From contig JAOZLK010000100.1 of assembly GCA_029934875.1 (NCBI GenBank), positions 1 to 10,318 on the forward strand: 10,318 bases of DNA, given 5' to 3'. The translations under genes and the position numbers were made by a program. The stretch's first letter is position 1, and each line of letters opens with the position of its first letter. Positions 1 through 8,167 of the stretch are shown here, in pieces. Origin of the DNA: Bacteroidales bacterium. Its GTDB lineage: Bacteria; Bacteroidota; Bacteroidia; Bacteroidales; GCA-2748055. The notes beneath the pieces were generated by a model. That model worked only from the letters and a program-made list of their open reading frames with translations. It was not told the origin of the DNA and ran no database searches.

Positions 1-1838
1 TCCAAAACCGGGCTATCATGAATAATTCGGATAAACCCTCCATCATTACTCCTGGCATAGACAAATTGGAGCAAATTGCGATCGTCTACCAGGGGGACGA
101 CATAAGGATCTATCGGGATGCCGAACTTCAGAGCAGATCCAAATCAGAAAACATAAACTTATTGAACAGCAATACCAATGTGGTGGTTTTCGGAAGGAGT
201 CATTTCGGTGGCGGAGGAGCTATCTCGGGCGCCATTGAAGATGCCCGTATTTACAACAAGGCCCTCTCTGTCGAAGAGCTAAAGCAACTTCAAGCCAATA
301 AACCCTCAGATATCCAAGCCTATGCATGGTGGGATTTTGAAGGAGGGAAAGCGATGGATCGCACAGGAAGATATGCCCATAACAACTTTGGAGAGTGGGA
401 AGGTGTGGAGGTGAAAAATGGTAAACTGATCCTTACAGATGATGGCGTAATGATAGCCGCCAGAACCTATGAGCCGGAAACTCCTCGTTGGCCAGAAAAT
501 CCACCTGAGGATTGGCCCACCTTCCATCTGGCCCACCCGGGTCCGGGTGTGGCATGGCCGGGGGATCCCAATCCGGCTTTCTATTACAAAGGGCGCTATC
601 ACATGCACTACATCTATAATAATCCCTATGGGTTTATGTTTGCTCACGTATCAAGCACGGATATGGTACACTGGAACTGGCAACCCACTGTGCTGGGCCC
701 TCCAAAAACCGGTCACGGGATGTTCAGCGGAACAGGATTTTTCACAAAGGAGGGCAATCCGGCTATGATCTATCACGGTGTGGGTTCGGACCGGAACCAC
801 CTGATGTATGCCATGGATGATGCCATGGATACCTGGACACAACCCGAAGCGATACTCCCTATTGATGAAACAGGTGATCTGGCTGATATGAATCATTGGG
901 ACCCGGATTGCTGGCTGATGGGTGAGACTTATTATGCCCTTTCCGGAGGTGAGGATCCTGATTTGATGAAATCAGAAGACCTTAAAAACTGGAAGCACCT
1001 TGGGAAACTGTTGCATAAAAACTATCCTGAAGAACTGGAAATTGGAAGAAATGAAGATATCTCATGTGCCAACATGTTCCCGATAGGAGATAAATGGATG
1101 TTGTTGTGCATCAGTCACAGGCTTGGTTGTCGATACTTTCTGGGCGATTTCACAGATGAAAAATACCTCCCCGAGAGCCATGCCCTGATGAATTGGAACA
1201 GTCATGATGAAGCCCTCACCTATTTTGCCCCCGAGTCCCTTAAGACAAAAGATGGCAGGAGGGTTATGTGGGCCTGGATGATCACTGATGCAAGTCCCAC
1301 CGGGATCCAATCACTCCCGCGGGAGCTGGAATTACCCGATGACGGCGTATTAAGAATCAGACCCCTGAAGGAACTGGAAACACTTCGTTACGATGAACAG
1401 ACCTTCCATGATATCACCATCGAAAGTGAAAGTGTTTTCATGCTAAGCCAAATTACGGGCAATGCAATAGAGTTAGAGGTGATTTTCAAAGCACCCTTAC
1501 CGGAAGAATTCGGGGTAAATCTGCTGGGAAATAAGACGGGACAGGATGGAATTAGCATTACAGCAGGTGCTGAGAAGAATACATTGGGCATAGGATCCAT
1601 TGACCCCCCATTTAAGCTGAAGGATGGGGAGGATTTGAAACTGAGGGTTTTCATCGACAAGAACCTGGTGGAAGTGTTCGCAAACGATCGACAGGCCGCT
1701 GCATTCGCCCATGATAAAATCCGTGAAAACCCGAATATCAGCCTGTTTACCCACGACCGGGAACTGGTGGTAAAGGAAATGAAGGCCTGGAAAATGAAAT
1801 CCACCTACGAAGGCAACACTGTTTTTCTGAATCAATAA
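1..1838 (+). CDS. LamG-GH32 glycoside hydrolase, 5' end outside window
   Basis: Glycosidase of family GH32, which cleaves or transfers beta-fructosyl units of sucrose, inulin or levan; exact substrate unknown. The frame is already open at base 3, and the ATG at 18 falls in the middle of a LamG fold, so the true start lies upstream. Numbering from that Met: residues 1-96 are the second half of a LamG/concanavalin-like module. Residues 103-148 look like the opening strands of another such module. The GH32 propeller runs from about 150 to 455. The nucleophile region is WPGDPNP (D183, canonical WMNDPNG), followed by FSGTGFF (236-242), a WDP triad in place of RDP (D295), and EDISC with the likely acid/base E346 in place of the usual EC motif. 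The C-terminal beta-sandwich ends in a typical LRVFIDKNLVEVFAND stretch. Putative catalytic residues are family inference. It converges on the beta-helix gene, and no terminator hairpin is visible between them. Confidence 0.93.
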   Translation, partial: QNRAIMNNSDKPSIITPGIDKLEQIAIVYQGDDIRIYRDAELQSRSKSENINLLNSNTNVVVFGRSHFGGGGAISGAIEDARIYNKALSVEELKQLQANKPSDIQAYAWWDFEGGKAMDRTGRYAHNNFGEWEGVEVKNGKLILTDDGVMIAARTYEPETPRWPENPPEDWPTFHLAHPGPGVAWPGDPNPAFYYKGRYHMHYIYNNPYGFMFAHVSSTDMVHWNWQPTVLGPPKTGHGMFSGTGFFTKEGNPAMIYHGVGSDRNHLMYAMDDAMDTWTQPEAILPIDETGDLADMNHWDPDCWLMGETYYALSGGEDPDLMKSEDLKNWKHLGKLLHKNYPEELEIGRNEDISCANMFPIGDKWMLLCISHRLGCRYFLGDFTDEKYLPESHALMNWNSHDEALTYFAPESLKTKDGRRVMWAWMITDASPTGIQSLPRELELPDDGVLRIRPLKELETLRYDEQTFHDITIESESVFMLSQITGNAIELEVIFKAPLPEEFGVNLLGNKTGQDGISITAGAEKNTLGIGSIDPPFKLKDGEDLKLRVFIDKNLVEVFANDRQAAAFAHDKIRENPNISLFTHDRELVVKEMKAWKMKSTYEGNTVFLNQ

Positions 1839-3456
1839 AAAACATCTTAATTACATTTATTTTCGTAATCTGTCTCCCCTGACTGGATCTCAGTTCACAT
1901 AAGTATATCCCGGGATTCATACCCTTGGCATTCCATTCTATCTCATAGCTATCTGCAGCCTGCCTTTCATTAACAAGGGTGGCCACCTTCGTGCCTGAGA
2001 GATTATAGATACTTAATTCAACGTAGCTAACAGATGGAATTTGATAGCGTATAATCGTTCTCGATTTGAAAGGATTGGGGTAATTTTGATTAAGTAAGAA
2101 GGTTTCCGGCATTTTCTTTTTTTCAGGAATGCTTACTACCCCATCAAACTCATATGCCCCTGCGTCAGGAGCAATTCCATGTGGTACCGGAGATCTGTCA
2201 AGGTCAAATGTATATCGGGAAGATTCAGCCATGTCTATGGCAGGGCTTCCAGGTAATACATGCAAATCACGCAATTCATAGTCCACGAATAGTGGATCAG
2301 CGATAATTTCACCCGATCTAAGTACATATCCTTTGGGATTAGCCCTACTCCCATCCACCGAGAAATAGATGTTATCACTGGTGGAAGAGCCCGGATTCTC
2401 CCACTCGAATGCTTTTACTCCATTTGCCAATACAAAAATATTGTTACGGACCGATGCCTTTGGAATCAAATGATGAAGGCTAATACACCAGTTAAAATCC
2501 GTGTTGGCAGGAAGTACTCTAATTATCGTATTATTTTCAATGACAGGGTTGTCCCCAATTGGTCCGTCAAGGAACCACTGGTAATCATCACTGTAATTAT
2601 AACAAATTTCAATATCACCCCAGGTACAACCTTCGCATTCAGAGTCATCATATGTTTCAAGGAAGCCTTCGTTTCCAAGACTAATATTATGATGTATCTT
2701 CCAATTAGTGTGAATGCCCTCATCGTCAAGTTCGATTGCACCTCCATCATAGCCATAATTGTTTGGTGCTAAAAATCCCTCAATTACATTAAATGATATT
2801 TCACCGTTATATCCGACACCTACAATACCCATTGGTCCCCACCACTCATTGATTCCGCCACCGGGGCTATGCATGTGGTTATTAGTAATCAGTACATCGT
2901 GAGCATATAGTCTCACCCCAACCCGACATCCGCTGAATTCACTATTTTGGATCGTGATGTGATGATCTTCCCGATTGAATGAAGCGATACCTGCAACCGT
3001 GCGAGGTTTGGTAACTCCACAATCATGAATATAAAAGTCATCTATCAAAACATGATTTGCTGATATGCGAATAGCATTTCCGTCATTGGCAGAGGGATCC
3101 GGATTACTTATAGCAGGTTTGGCACCTTCTCCATATGAAGTAAATACAATGGGAGAATCTGGTGATCCGGATGCTGTAATTTCAAATGTACCTGTCCATT
3201 TGGATCCTCGTTCAAAAAACACCGTATCACCGGGCGAAAATGCATAGCCATCTATATCAGTCAGCGCATCCCAGGGGTTATCTCTACTTCCATCCCCATC
3301 TGCTTTTCCAATTACAGCAGAAACATAGTATCTATTTGAAAACCCGTCTTCATCAAATTGCCTTTCTTGATAAACGGCATTGCTAATGGTTTGTCCATTC
3401 AAAAAATGAACATTAGCCAACAAAACCAGTAAAAGCATATTACTAATTATACGCAT
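1747..3456 (-). CDS. Secreted right-handed beta-helix protein with T9SS sorting domain
   Basis: Predicted extracellular beta-helix protein of 569 residues, last gene of the SusCD operon. Residues 1-21 form a signal peptide. Residues 40-120 carry the opening typical of parallel beta-helix (pectate-lyase-like) proteins, with a SPGDTVFFERG turn. From about 125 to 350 there are repeated short strand units with N- and H-rich turns such as TIQNSEFSG, LITNNHMH and ENNTII. Residues 386-437 (DPLF, LPGSPAID, PDAGAYEF) match the closing segment common in such proteins. Residues 452-538 are a type A T9SS sorting domain with NYPNPF at 458-463 and ending near VIKM. The fold is shared by polysaccharide lyases, GH28 and the fructan-active GH91, and no catalytic signature decides between them. 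It starts 45 bases after SusD. The last roughly 28 residues are odd: they are antisense of the GH32 gene and do not look like a T9SS end. A one-base indel in the T run at 1837-1842 would explain this. Confidence 0.85.
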   Translation of the reverse strand: MRIISNMLLLVLLANVHFLNGQTISNAVYQERQFDEDGFSNRYYVSAVIGKADGDGSRDNPWDALTDIDGYAFSPGDTVFFERGSKWTGTFEITASGSPDSPIVFTSYGEGAKPAISNPDPSANDGNAIRISANHVLIDDFYIHDCGVTKPRTVAGIASFNREDHHITIQNSEFSGCRVGVRLYAHDVLITNNHMHSPGGGINEWWGPMGIVGVGYNGEISFNVIEGFLAPNNYGYDGGAIELDDEGIHTNWKIHHNISLGNEGFLETYDDSECEGCTWGDIEICYNYSDDYQWFLDGPIGDNPVIENNTIIRVLPANTDFNWCISLHHLIPKASVRNNIFVLANGVKAFEWENPGSSTSDNIYFSVDGSRANPKGYVLRSGEIIADPLFVDYELRDLHVLPGSPAIDMAESSRYTFDLDRSPVPHGIAPDAGAYEFDGVVSIPEKKKMPETFLLNQNYPNPFKSRTIIRYQIPSVSYVELSIYNLSGTKVATLVNERQAADSYEIEWNAKGMNPGIYLCELRSSQGRQITKINVIKMFFIDSEKQCCLRRWISFSRPSFPLPPVPGRG

Positions 3457-3501
3457 AATCTCAAATTTTTAATACGAATGATTGGCTATCCGACAACAAA
3501 T

Positions 3502-5052
3502 TTACCATCCAGGATTTTGCGGTAACAGGTTTGGATTCAGATCCAATTCGTCCAAGGGAATGGGGAACAGTTCATCCTGATCAATCCGGAAATTTTCAAA
3601 AATAGGATCTCTGGCTATTACATCACCGGTAGCAGGAACCGTAAAATCTTCTGCCACCTTTGGCCCGTATTCTCCCCATCTTTTTAAATCGAAGAACCTT
3701 AAATATTCGCCACATAGTTCTACCAGTCGTTCATGTTTTATTTGCTCCCCGAACTCAGCCTGGTTTAGTTCACGACCAGCCGTTACCTCCAGGTCATTCA
3801 TATTGGACCTGGCTCTGACTTCATTTACATATTCATGTGCTTCCGATGTTTTACCGTTCTCATTCAAAGCCTCAGCATATAGCAGAAGAATATCGGCATA
3901 TCGAATAATGATCATATCCTTGCCTCCATTTTTCCATTGAACATAACCTGTACCGTTATTGATCTCATCCAAAACCGCCTCGTTTTCATTGAATTTATAA
4001 AAACTTGCCCCGGTAACTATTTCTGATGTATTCGCTTCCCACCAGGCCCAGGTCTGGCCATATAAAGTCTTATCTGTGTACTCTGTAAAAATACTTGCAT
4101 TCATCCTTGGATCGGGATTACCATCCATGTCGGCTTCCACAAGATAAGATCGTATCGAAAATTCAGAAGCCAGCTGATCGGCCCAAATACCGATACTGGA
4201 TGGGCCAGGAGTATTTATCCTGAAGTACCAGGCATTATCTGTCTCTTCCTGTGGACCATTATGCACGAAATTTACCTGGAATACCACTTCCTTATTTCCG
4301 GTGGTAAGTTCCTCTGTAAAATTTGCTTCATAGTCTGCATTCAGTACATATCCCGATTCAACGATTTGCTTTAGTATGGGTTCTGCAGCAGCATAATCTC
4401 CCTGCTGCATAAACACCTTGGCCAGTAACGATTGTGCTGCTCCCCTGGTCGCCCTGCCAAAATCAGATGTAGAATATGAAGTGGGTAATACTGGAATGGC
4501 TTCATTTAGCAATGCCTCGGTAAAGGCCCACATCTCTCCTGGCTCTGCTTTTCGGGGTCTGTCACTTGCCACCTGTATACCATCAACATAGGCAATTCCG
4601 TCGCCATAGGCATTAATCAGATGGTAATAAGCAAATGCAACAAGGAACTTCGCTTCACCTATCATGCCCTGGAGGCCGGTAACATTACTATTTTCTCCTC
4701 TTTCAATAACCTCGTAAGACCTTGCAATTAATGTGTAGAAATCATACCACAAGGATGTGAGGAATTCATTGTTCATATCAGAGGTAAATGTTGCCAGATT
4801 TAACGGTTCTCCAAGCTCACCCGTAAAACCTTCGTCAGAAAGAAGATTAAAAGTTTGCTGGATTTTACCACTATACATCTCATCGTTTTGCAAATGGTCG
4901 TAGGCTCCTATTAGCCCCTGATAAAAATCCTGTTTTGTTTTCCAGAAACTTTCTTCAGTCTGAAAGTTGGGGTTGATCTGCTCCAACTCAACACAAGCTG
5001 AGACACACATCACTGTCCCAAGCAAAATCGTTTTATATATTAGATTTTTCAT
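3502..5052 (-). CDS. SusD/RagB family surface glycan-binding lipoprotein
   Basis: Glycan-binding lid of the SusCD importer, anchored to the outer leaflet of the outer membrane. The 516-residue length is normal. Residues 1-19 are a lipoprotein signal peptide with lipobox VSAC and acylated Cys20. The SusD N-terminal signature NPNFQTEESFWKTKQDFYQG (27-46) is clear. TPR-like helical pairs follow, for example EAKFLVAFAYYHLINAYGDG around 133-152. The RagB/SusD C-terminal half holds IIRYADILLLYAEALNE (382-398), ERLVELCGEYLRFFDLKRWG (441-460) and the usual end FPIPLDELDLNPNLLPQNPGW. Trp and Tyr clusters (WAWWEA near 335-340, WYFRIN near 275-280) could contribute to sugar stacking, but this is inference. 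It begins 24 bases after the SusC stop, so the two are almost certainly cotranscribed. Its ligand cannot be read from the sequence. Confidence 0.97.
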   Translation of the reverse strand: MKNLIYKTILLGTVMCVSACVELEQINPNFQTEESFWKTKQDFYQGLIGAYDHLQNDEMYSGKIQQTFNLLSDEGFTGELGEPLNLATFTSDMNNEFLTSLWYDFYTLIARSYEVIERGENSNVTGLQGMIGEAKFLVAFAYYHLINAYGDGIAYVDGIQVASDRPRKAEPGEMWAFTEALLNEAIPVLPTSYSTSDFGRATRGAAQSLLAKVFMQQGDYAAAEPILKQIVESGYVLNADYEANFTEELTTGNKEVVFQVNFVHNGPQEETDNAWYFRINTPGPSSIGIWADQLASEFSIRSYLVEADMDGNPDPRMNASIFTEYTDKTLYGQTWAWWEANTSEIVTGASFYKFNENEAVLDEINNGTGYVQWKNGGKDMIIIRYADILLLYAEALNENGKTSEAHEYVNEVRARSNMNDLEVTAGRELNQAEFGEQIKHERLVELCGEYLRFFDLKRWGEYGPKVAEDFTVPATGDVIARDPIFENFRIDQDELFPIPLDELDLNPNLLPQNPGW

Positions 5053-5076
5053 TGTTGCGTCTTTAAAACAATTCCA

Positions 5077-8000
5077 TTAGAAACTAAGATTTATTCCTAC
5101 ATTGTATATCCTGATATTCGGAAATCCTCCCCAGTCAACTCCCGGGGCCAGAATATCGCTTTCAAACTCGGGATCCATACCCGTATATTTTGTAAAAGTC
5201 AAGAGGTTCTGACCACCAAGGAATACGCTTAGATTGTTCACTTTATCCCACGGGATCTTGTACGCAATCCTCAAATTCTTAAGTCGCACATAAGAGGCAT
5301 CTTCCAAAAACAGGCTGCTGGCAATATTGTTTGGACTGCCAAAATCTGCAGTAGGTCTCGGATCCGAACCTGAACCATCCATATAAGGATCATAGTCGCC
5401 GGTATAGCTGGTCTGAGCGCTTGTATTCATTGCATATTTTATAGCATTAAATACATCCCTGCCATGTACACCCTGAATGAAAATAGAAAATTCGAAATTT
5501 CGCCAGTAGGCATTAAAATTTAATCCATACTGCAAGTCCGGGTTCGGATCCCCCACGATATCTCTGTCTTCACCTTCACTGATATTTCCATTTCCGCTGA
5601 CATCCCGGTATTTGGCATCACCCAATTCCGGCACCCGGTTAACAACAGTATACTCATCCAACTCAGATTCGTCCGTATATATGCCAAGGTAGTCCAGTAC
5701 ATAAACCTGGCCTATGGGGATACCTACCCTGGTTATCGAATGCAATCCAAACATATCACCCATGGGAAGATAAGTAACCTTGTTGCCGTTGTGGAACAGG
5801 TTTGCGCTTATATCAAACTTAAATTCTCCCTCCATTTTCCGGTATCTTAAGGAAAATTCCCATCCGGACCTGTCCATGGTGGCGGCATTAACTGTTGTAG
5901 TTGCATAGCCTTCACCTGCACTTCCTGGCACCGGTGCTTCAACCAGAAGGTCTTCCAGCTGACCAAAATAGAAATCTCCGATAAGTTCAATGCTTCCCCC
6001 GAGGAAGGCAAGATCAATTCCCACGTTGGTCTCTTTCAGGGTTTCCCATCTCAGGTTGTTATCTACTATCCCCCCGCGTGTTGTACCGATCACACTCCTG
6101 TCCTCATATCCCAGATTGTAGTTTGGTCCACCCACCGAACTTGAATACATTAAAGACTGGTATGCATAATTATCCATACTTGCATTTCCCACCTGCCCAT
6201 AACCTCCACGCACTTTTAGATTATTTATAAAGGACACATTAAAGAACTCCTCCTTGCTGAGGTTCCAACCGGCTGAAACTGAAGGGAAAGTACCCCACCT
6301 GTTCTCCTCGGGAAATTTTGAAGAACCATCTGCCCTGAAGTTGGCTGTCAGTAAATATCTGTCGGCATAATTATAGGAGAATCTTCCTAAAAATGACCGG
6401 ATTGTTGAGGTTCGCTCATTCCCCCATGTTGTGATATCCTCGGGTGCAGCTGTTGTTGAAGAGACTTGAAAAAACGGATCGCTGCCTTCAAATCCTCCGT
6501 TAATACCTATGCCATTTTGTTTGAATTTGAATTGTTGCTCAGTGTGCGTAGCCATGAGTGATAATCCATGATCTCCAAACTCTCTGTTATAAGTTAAACG
6601 GCTCTCAAACAGGAACATGGAACTTTGAAAATTGGCTTCTTCCAAACCGGAAAGGTGTATAAGTTCCGTGGTTAACTGTCCGCCCTGCTGATATCTTTTG
6701 GAAGAGCCTAAGTCAGCATCAGTCGCAAGGTTCAACCTGTATTCCAGGCCTTCGAGAATATGAATATTCGCGTATATATTTCCAATGATCCGGGTATGGT
6801 TCTCCTGGCTGGTGTACATCTCACGGATTCCAACCGGATTATACAAATATATTTCAGCATCCGGAATGGTCCCATGTCCATATCCACTCAATCGGGTTGG
6901 GTCATACACCGGAATTGTAGGAAACATCATCACCGCAGTATTGATCACCGCATCACCCTGTCCCCCCATAACGGATTGTGCAGCCAGAACCTGCTGACCA
7001 CTCTGATGTGTACTGCTCACCGCCAGGTTCTGTCCGATCTTGATGCGCTTTGAAAGATCAAATTCAGAATTGATCCGGGCTCCCAACCTGTTAAAAAGAG
7101 TGCCCTCAATGGTACCTTCCTGATTGGTATTGTTCAGGTTAAAATAAACCTTGCTTTTGTTGCTCCCTCCGGAAATCGATAAATTATAATCCTGGAGCAG
7201 AGCTGCCTCATTAAAAACCTCTTTCTGCCAGTCGGTATCCACACCATGGGAAATATCGTCGGACCAGGTCCTTCGGGGATATCCTGCGTTGTCGTAGGCC
7301 TCATTATGAATCCTCGCAAATTCTTCTGTATTTACCACATCCATTTTATGAGGGATTTGTTGGATGCCCACATTTGCATTAAATGAAATGATGGGTTTTC
7401 CTGCCTGCCCCCTTTTAGTAGTAATGACCACTACTCCGTTTGCAGCCCTTGATCCATAAATGGCCGAAGATGATGCATCTTTCAGTACCTGGATGGACTC
7501 AATATCGGCAGGATTAAAATTCGGGCTATCTTCCGTAGGTACTCCGTCAATTACATACAAGGGATTGTTATCCCCGAAGAATGATACCCCCCGGATAGTC
7601 ACATCACCAATGGACCCGGGCTCACCACTAGTTCTGACAGTAACGCCAGGCACCCTGCCCTGCAATCGGTCTGATACATTGGTATAGAGACTATTCGTCA
7701 GGTCCTCTGTGTTCACAACCGATACAGCACCTGTGATATCCTGCTTTCTTTGTGATCCGTAGCCAACAACGACAACAGCTTCCAGTTCCGCTTTGTCCAG
7801 CACCAATAAAACATCGATGATGGTATTATTTTCAATCGATACCTCCTGGGTTCTGTATCCGATAAAGCTGAAAACAAGGGTTCCGGAACCTGCAGGCACG
7901 TCAATGGAATAATTCCCCTGTGCATCAGAGATGGTACCCACAGTTGTTCCTTTGACAACGATGTTTGCACCACTTACGAGTTCCTTATTTTCATCGCTTA

Positions 8001-8091
8001 CTGTACCTGTAACAGTCAGCTGCGCCTGCATATACTGCATGCAGAACACAAGGAACAAAGCACTTAATATTGTTCTTTTGCCTTTTTTCAT
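5077..8091 (-). CDS. SusC/RagA family TonB-dependent outer-membrane transporter
   Basis: Outer-membrane beta-barrel that imports oligosaccharides with energy from TonB-ExbBD, paired with the SusD lid. The 1004-residue length is typical. The signal peptide is residues 1-23 (cleavage after MQA). A carboxypeptidase-D regulatory-like Ig domain spans about 25-105 (GTVSDENKELVSGANIVVKG, FIGY). The SusC junction motif VVVGYGSQRKQDITGAV begins near 107. The plug domain covers about 118-225 with LYVIDGVP, IESIQVLKDASSSAIYGSRA and NGVVVITTKRG. The barrel fills the remainder and ends in Phe1004 (GINLSF), the usual Bam-recognised end. There is no N-terminal STN domain, so it is not the type that signals to an anti-sigma factor. 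It follows the binding lipoprotein gene by 76 bases, a gap that holds a strong hairpin flanked by direct repeats ending 4 bases before its ATG. Its regulation may therefore be separable from the first gene. Confidence 0.98.
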   Translation of the reverse strand: MKKGKRTILSALFLVFCMQYMQAQLTVTGTVSDENKELVSGANIVVKGTTVGTISDAQGNYSIDVPAGSGTLVFSFIGYRTQEVSIENNTIIDVLLVLDKAELEAVVVVGYGSQRKQDITGAVSVVNTEDLTNSLYTNVSDRLQGRVPGVTVRTSGEPGSIGDVTIRGVSFFGDNNPLYVIDGVPTEDSPNFNPADIESIQVLKDASSSAIYGSRAANGVVVITTKRGQAGKPIISFNANVGIQQIPHKMDVVNTEEFARIHNEAYDNAGYPRRTWSDDISHGVDTDWQKEVFNEAALLQDYNLSISGGSNKSKVYFNLNNTNQEGTIEGTLFNRLGARINSEFDLSKRIKIGQNLAVSSTHQSGQQVLAAQSVMGGQGDAVINTAVMMFPTIPVYDPTRLSGYGHGTIPDAEIYLYNPVGIREMYTSQENHTRIIGNIYANIHILEGLEYRLNLATDADLGSSKRYQQGGQLTTELIHLSGLEEANFQSSMFLFESRLTYNREFGDHGLSLMATHTEQQFKFKQNGIGINGGFEGSDPFFQVSSTTAAPEDITTWGNERTSTIRSFLGRFSYNYADRYLLTANFRADGSSKFPEENRWGTFPSVSAGWNLSKEEFFNVSFINNLKVRGGYGQVGNASMDNYAYQSLMYSSSVGGPNYNLGYEDRSVIGTTRGGIVDNNLRWETLKETNVGIDLAFLGGSIELIGDFYFGQLEDLLVEAPVPGSAGEGYATTTVNAATMDRSGWEFSLRYRKMEGEFKFDISANLFHNGNKVTYLPMGDMFGLHSITRVGIPIGQVYVLDYLGIYTDESELDEYTVVNRVPELGDAKYRDVSGNGNISEGEDRDIVGDPNPDLQYGLNFNAYWRNFEFSIFIQGVHGRDVFNAIKYAMNTSAQTSYTGDYDPYMDGSGSDPRPTADFGSPNNIASSLFLEDASYVRLKNLRIAYKIPWDKVNNLSVFLGGQNLLTFTKYTGMDPEFESDILAPGVDWGGFPNIRIYNVGINLSF

Positions 8092-8095
8092 AGCA

Positions 8096-8141
8096 TTAAT
8101 ATTTCACTAGTGGGAATTAGTTCCCACTAGTGTTAATATTT
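8096..8141 (-). repeat. 9-bp direct repeats flanking a perfect 28-bp inverted repeat before SusC
   Basis: TTAATATTT at 8096-8104 and again at 8133-8141 (plus-strand reading) flanks an inverted repeat at 8105-8132. The arms are CACTAGTGGGAA (8105-8116) and its exact reverse complement (8121-8132), with a TTAG loop. Each arm contains the self-complementary octamer CACTAGTG, at 8105-8112 and 8125-8132, with centres 20 bp apart, close to two helical turns. The element fills most of the gap between the lipoprotein stop and the SusC start. It could be a double operator, an RNA hairpin, or a tiny insertion with a target-site duplication. The sequence alone does not decide. Confidence 0.8.
8105..8132 (-). 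promoter_or_regulatory. Intercistronic RNA hairpin 13 nt upstream of the SusC start
   Basis: On the operon transcript this folds as a 12-bp perfect stem with a 4-nt CUAA loop. Its 3' foot lies 13 nt before the SusC AUG and its 5' foot 35 nt after the lipoprotein stop. No U-run follows in the direction of transcription (the next bases are AAATATTAATGCT), so it is not a standard intrinsic terminator for the operon. A role in mRNA processing, end protection or ribosome access is possible. It reads as stem plus T-rich tail on the plus strand, but no plus-strand gene precedes it. Confidence 0.55.
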
Positions 8142-8167
8142 TTGTTGTATGATGGTGATGATGCGAA

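Noticed and set aside
18..20. ATG at 18 as the true start of the GH32 gene.
   Set aside because: The frame is open to the window edge, and the ATG lies in the middle of a LamG module with no signal peptide after it.
1388..1835. Minus-strand open frames overlapping the GH32 C-terminal sandwich.
   Set aside because: They are shadows of the GH32 coding frame. Only the beta-helix tail is connected to a real gene there.
7626..7633. CACTAGTT inside the SusC plug region, a 7-of-8 match to the CACTAGTG octamer.
   Set aside because: It lacks the partner octamer at 20-bp spacing and sits in well-conserved coding sequence. A single near match in 10 kb is expected by chance.
8105..8141. Intrinsic terminator reading of the hairpin plus TTAATATTTTT on the plus strand.
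   Set aside because: No gene is read on the plus strand into this point. In the operon's own direction no U-run follows the stem, so a terminator call is not supported.
8149..8163. CATCATCACCATCAT on the minus strand, resembling a polyhistidine tag.
   Set aside because: It lies after the lipoprotein stop codon and is not in its frame. It is a short GAT/GGT-type simple repeat and shows no vector sequence around it.
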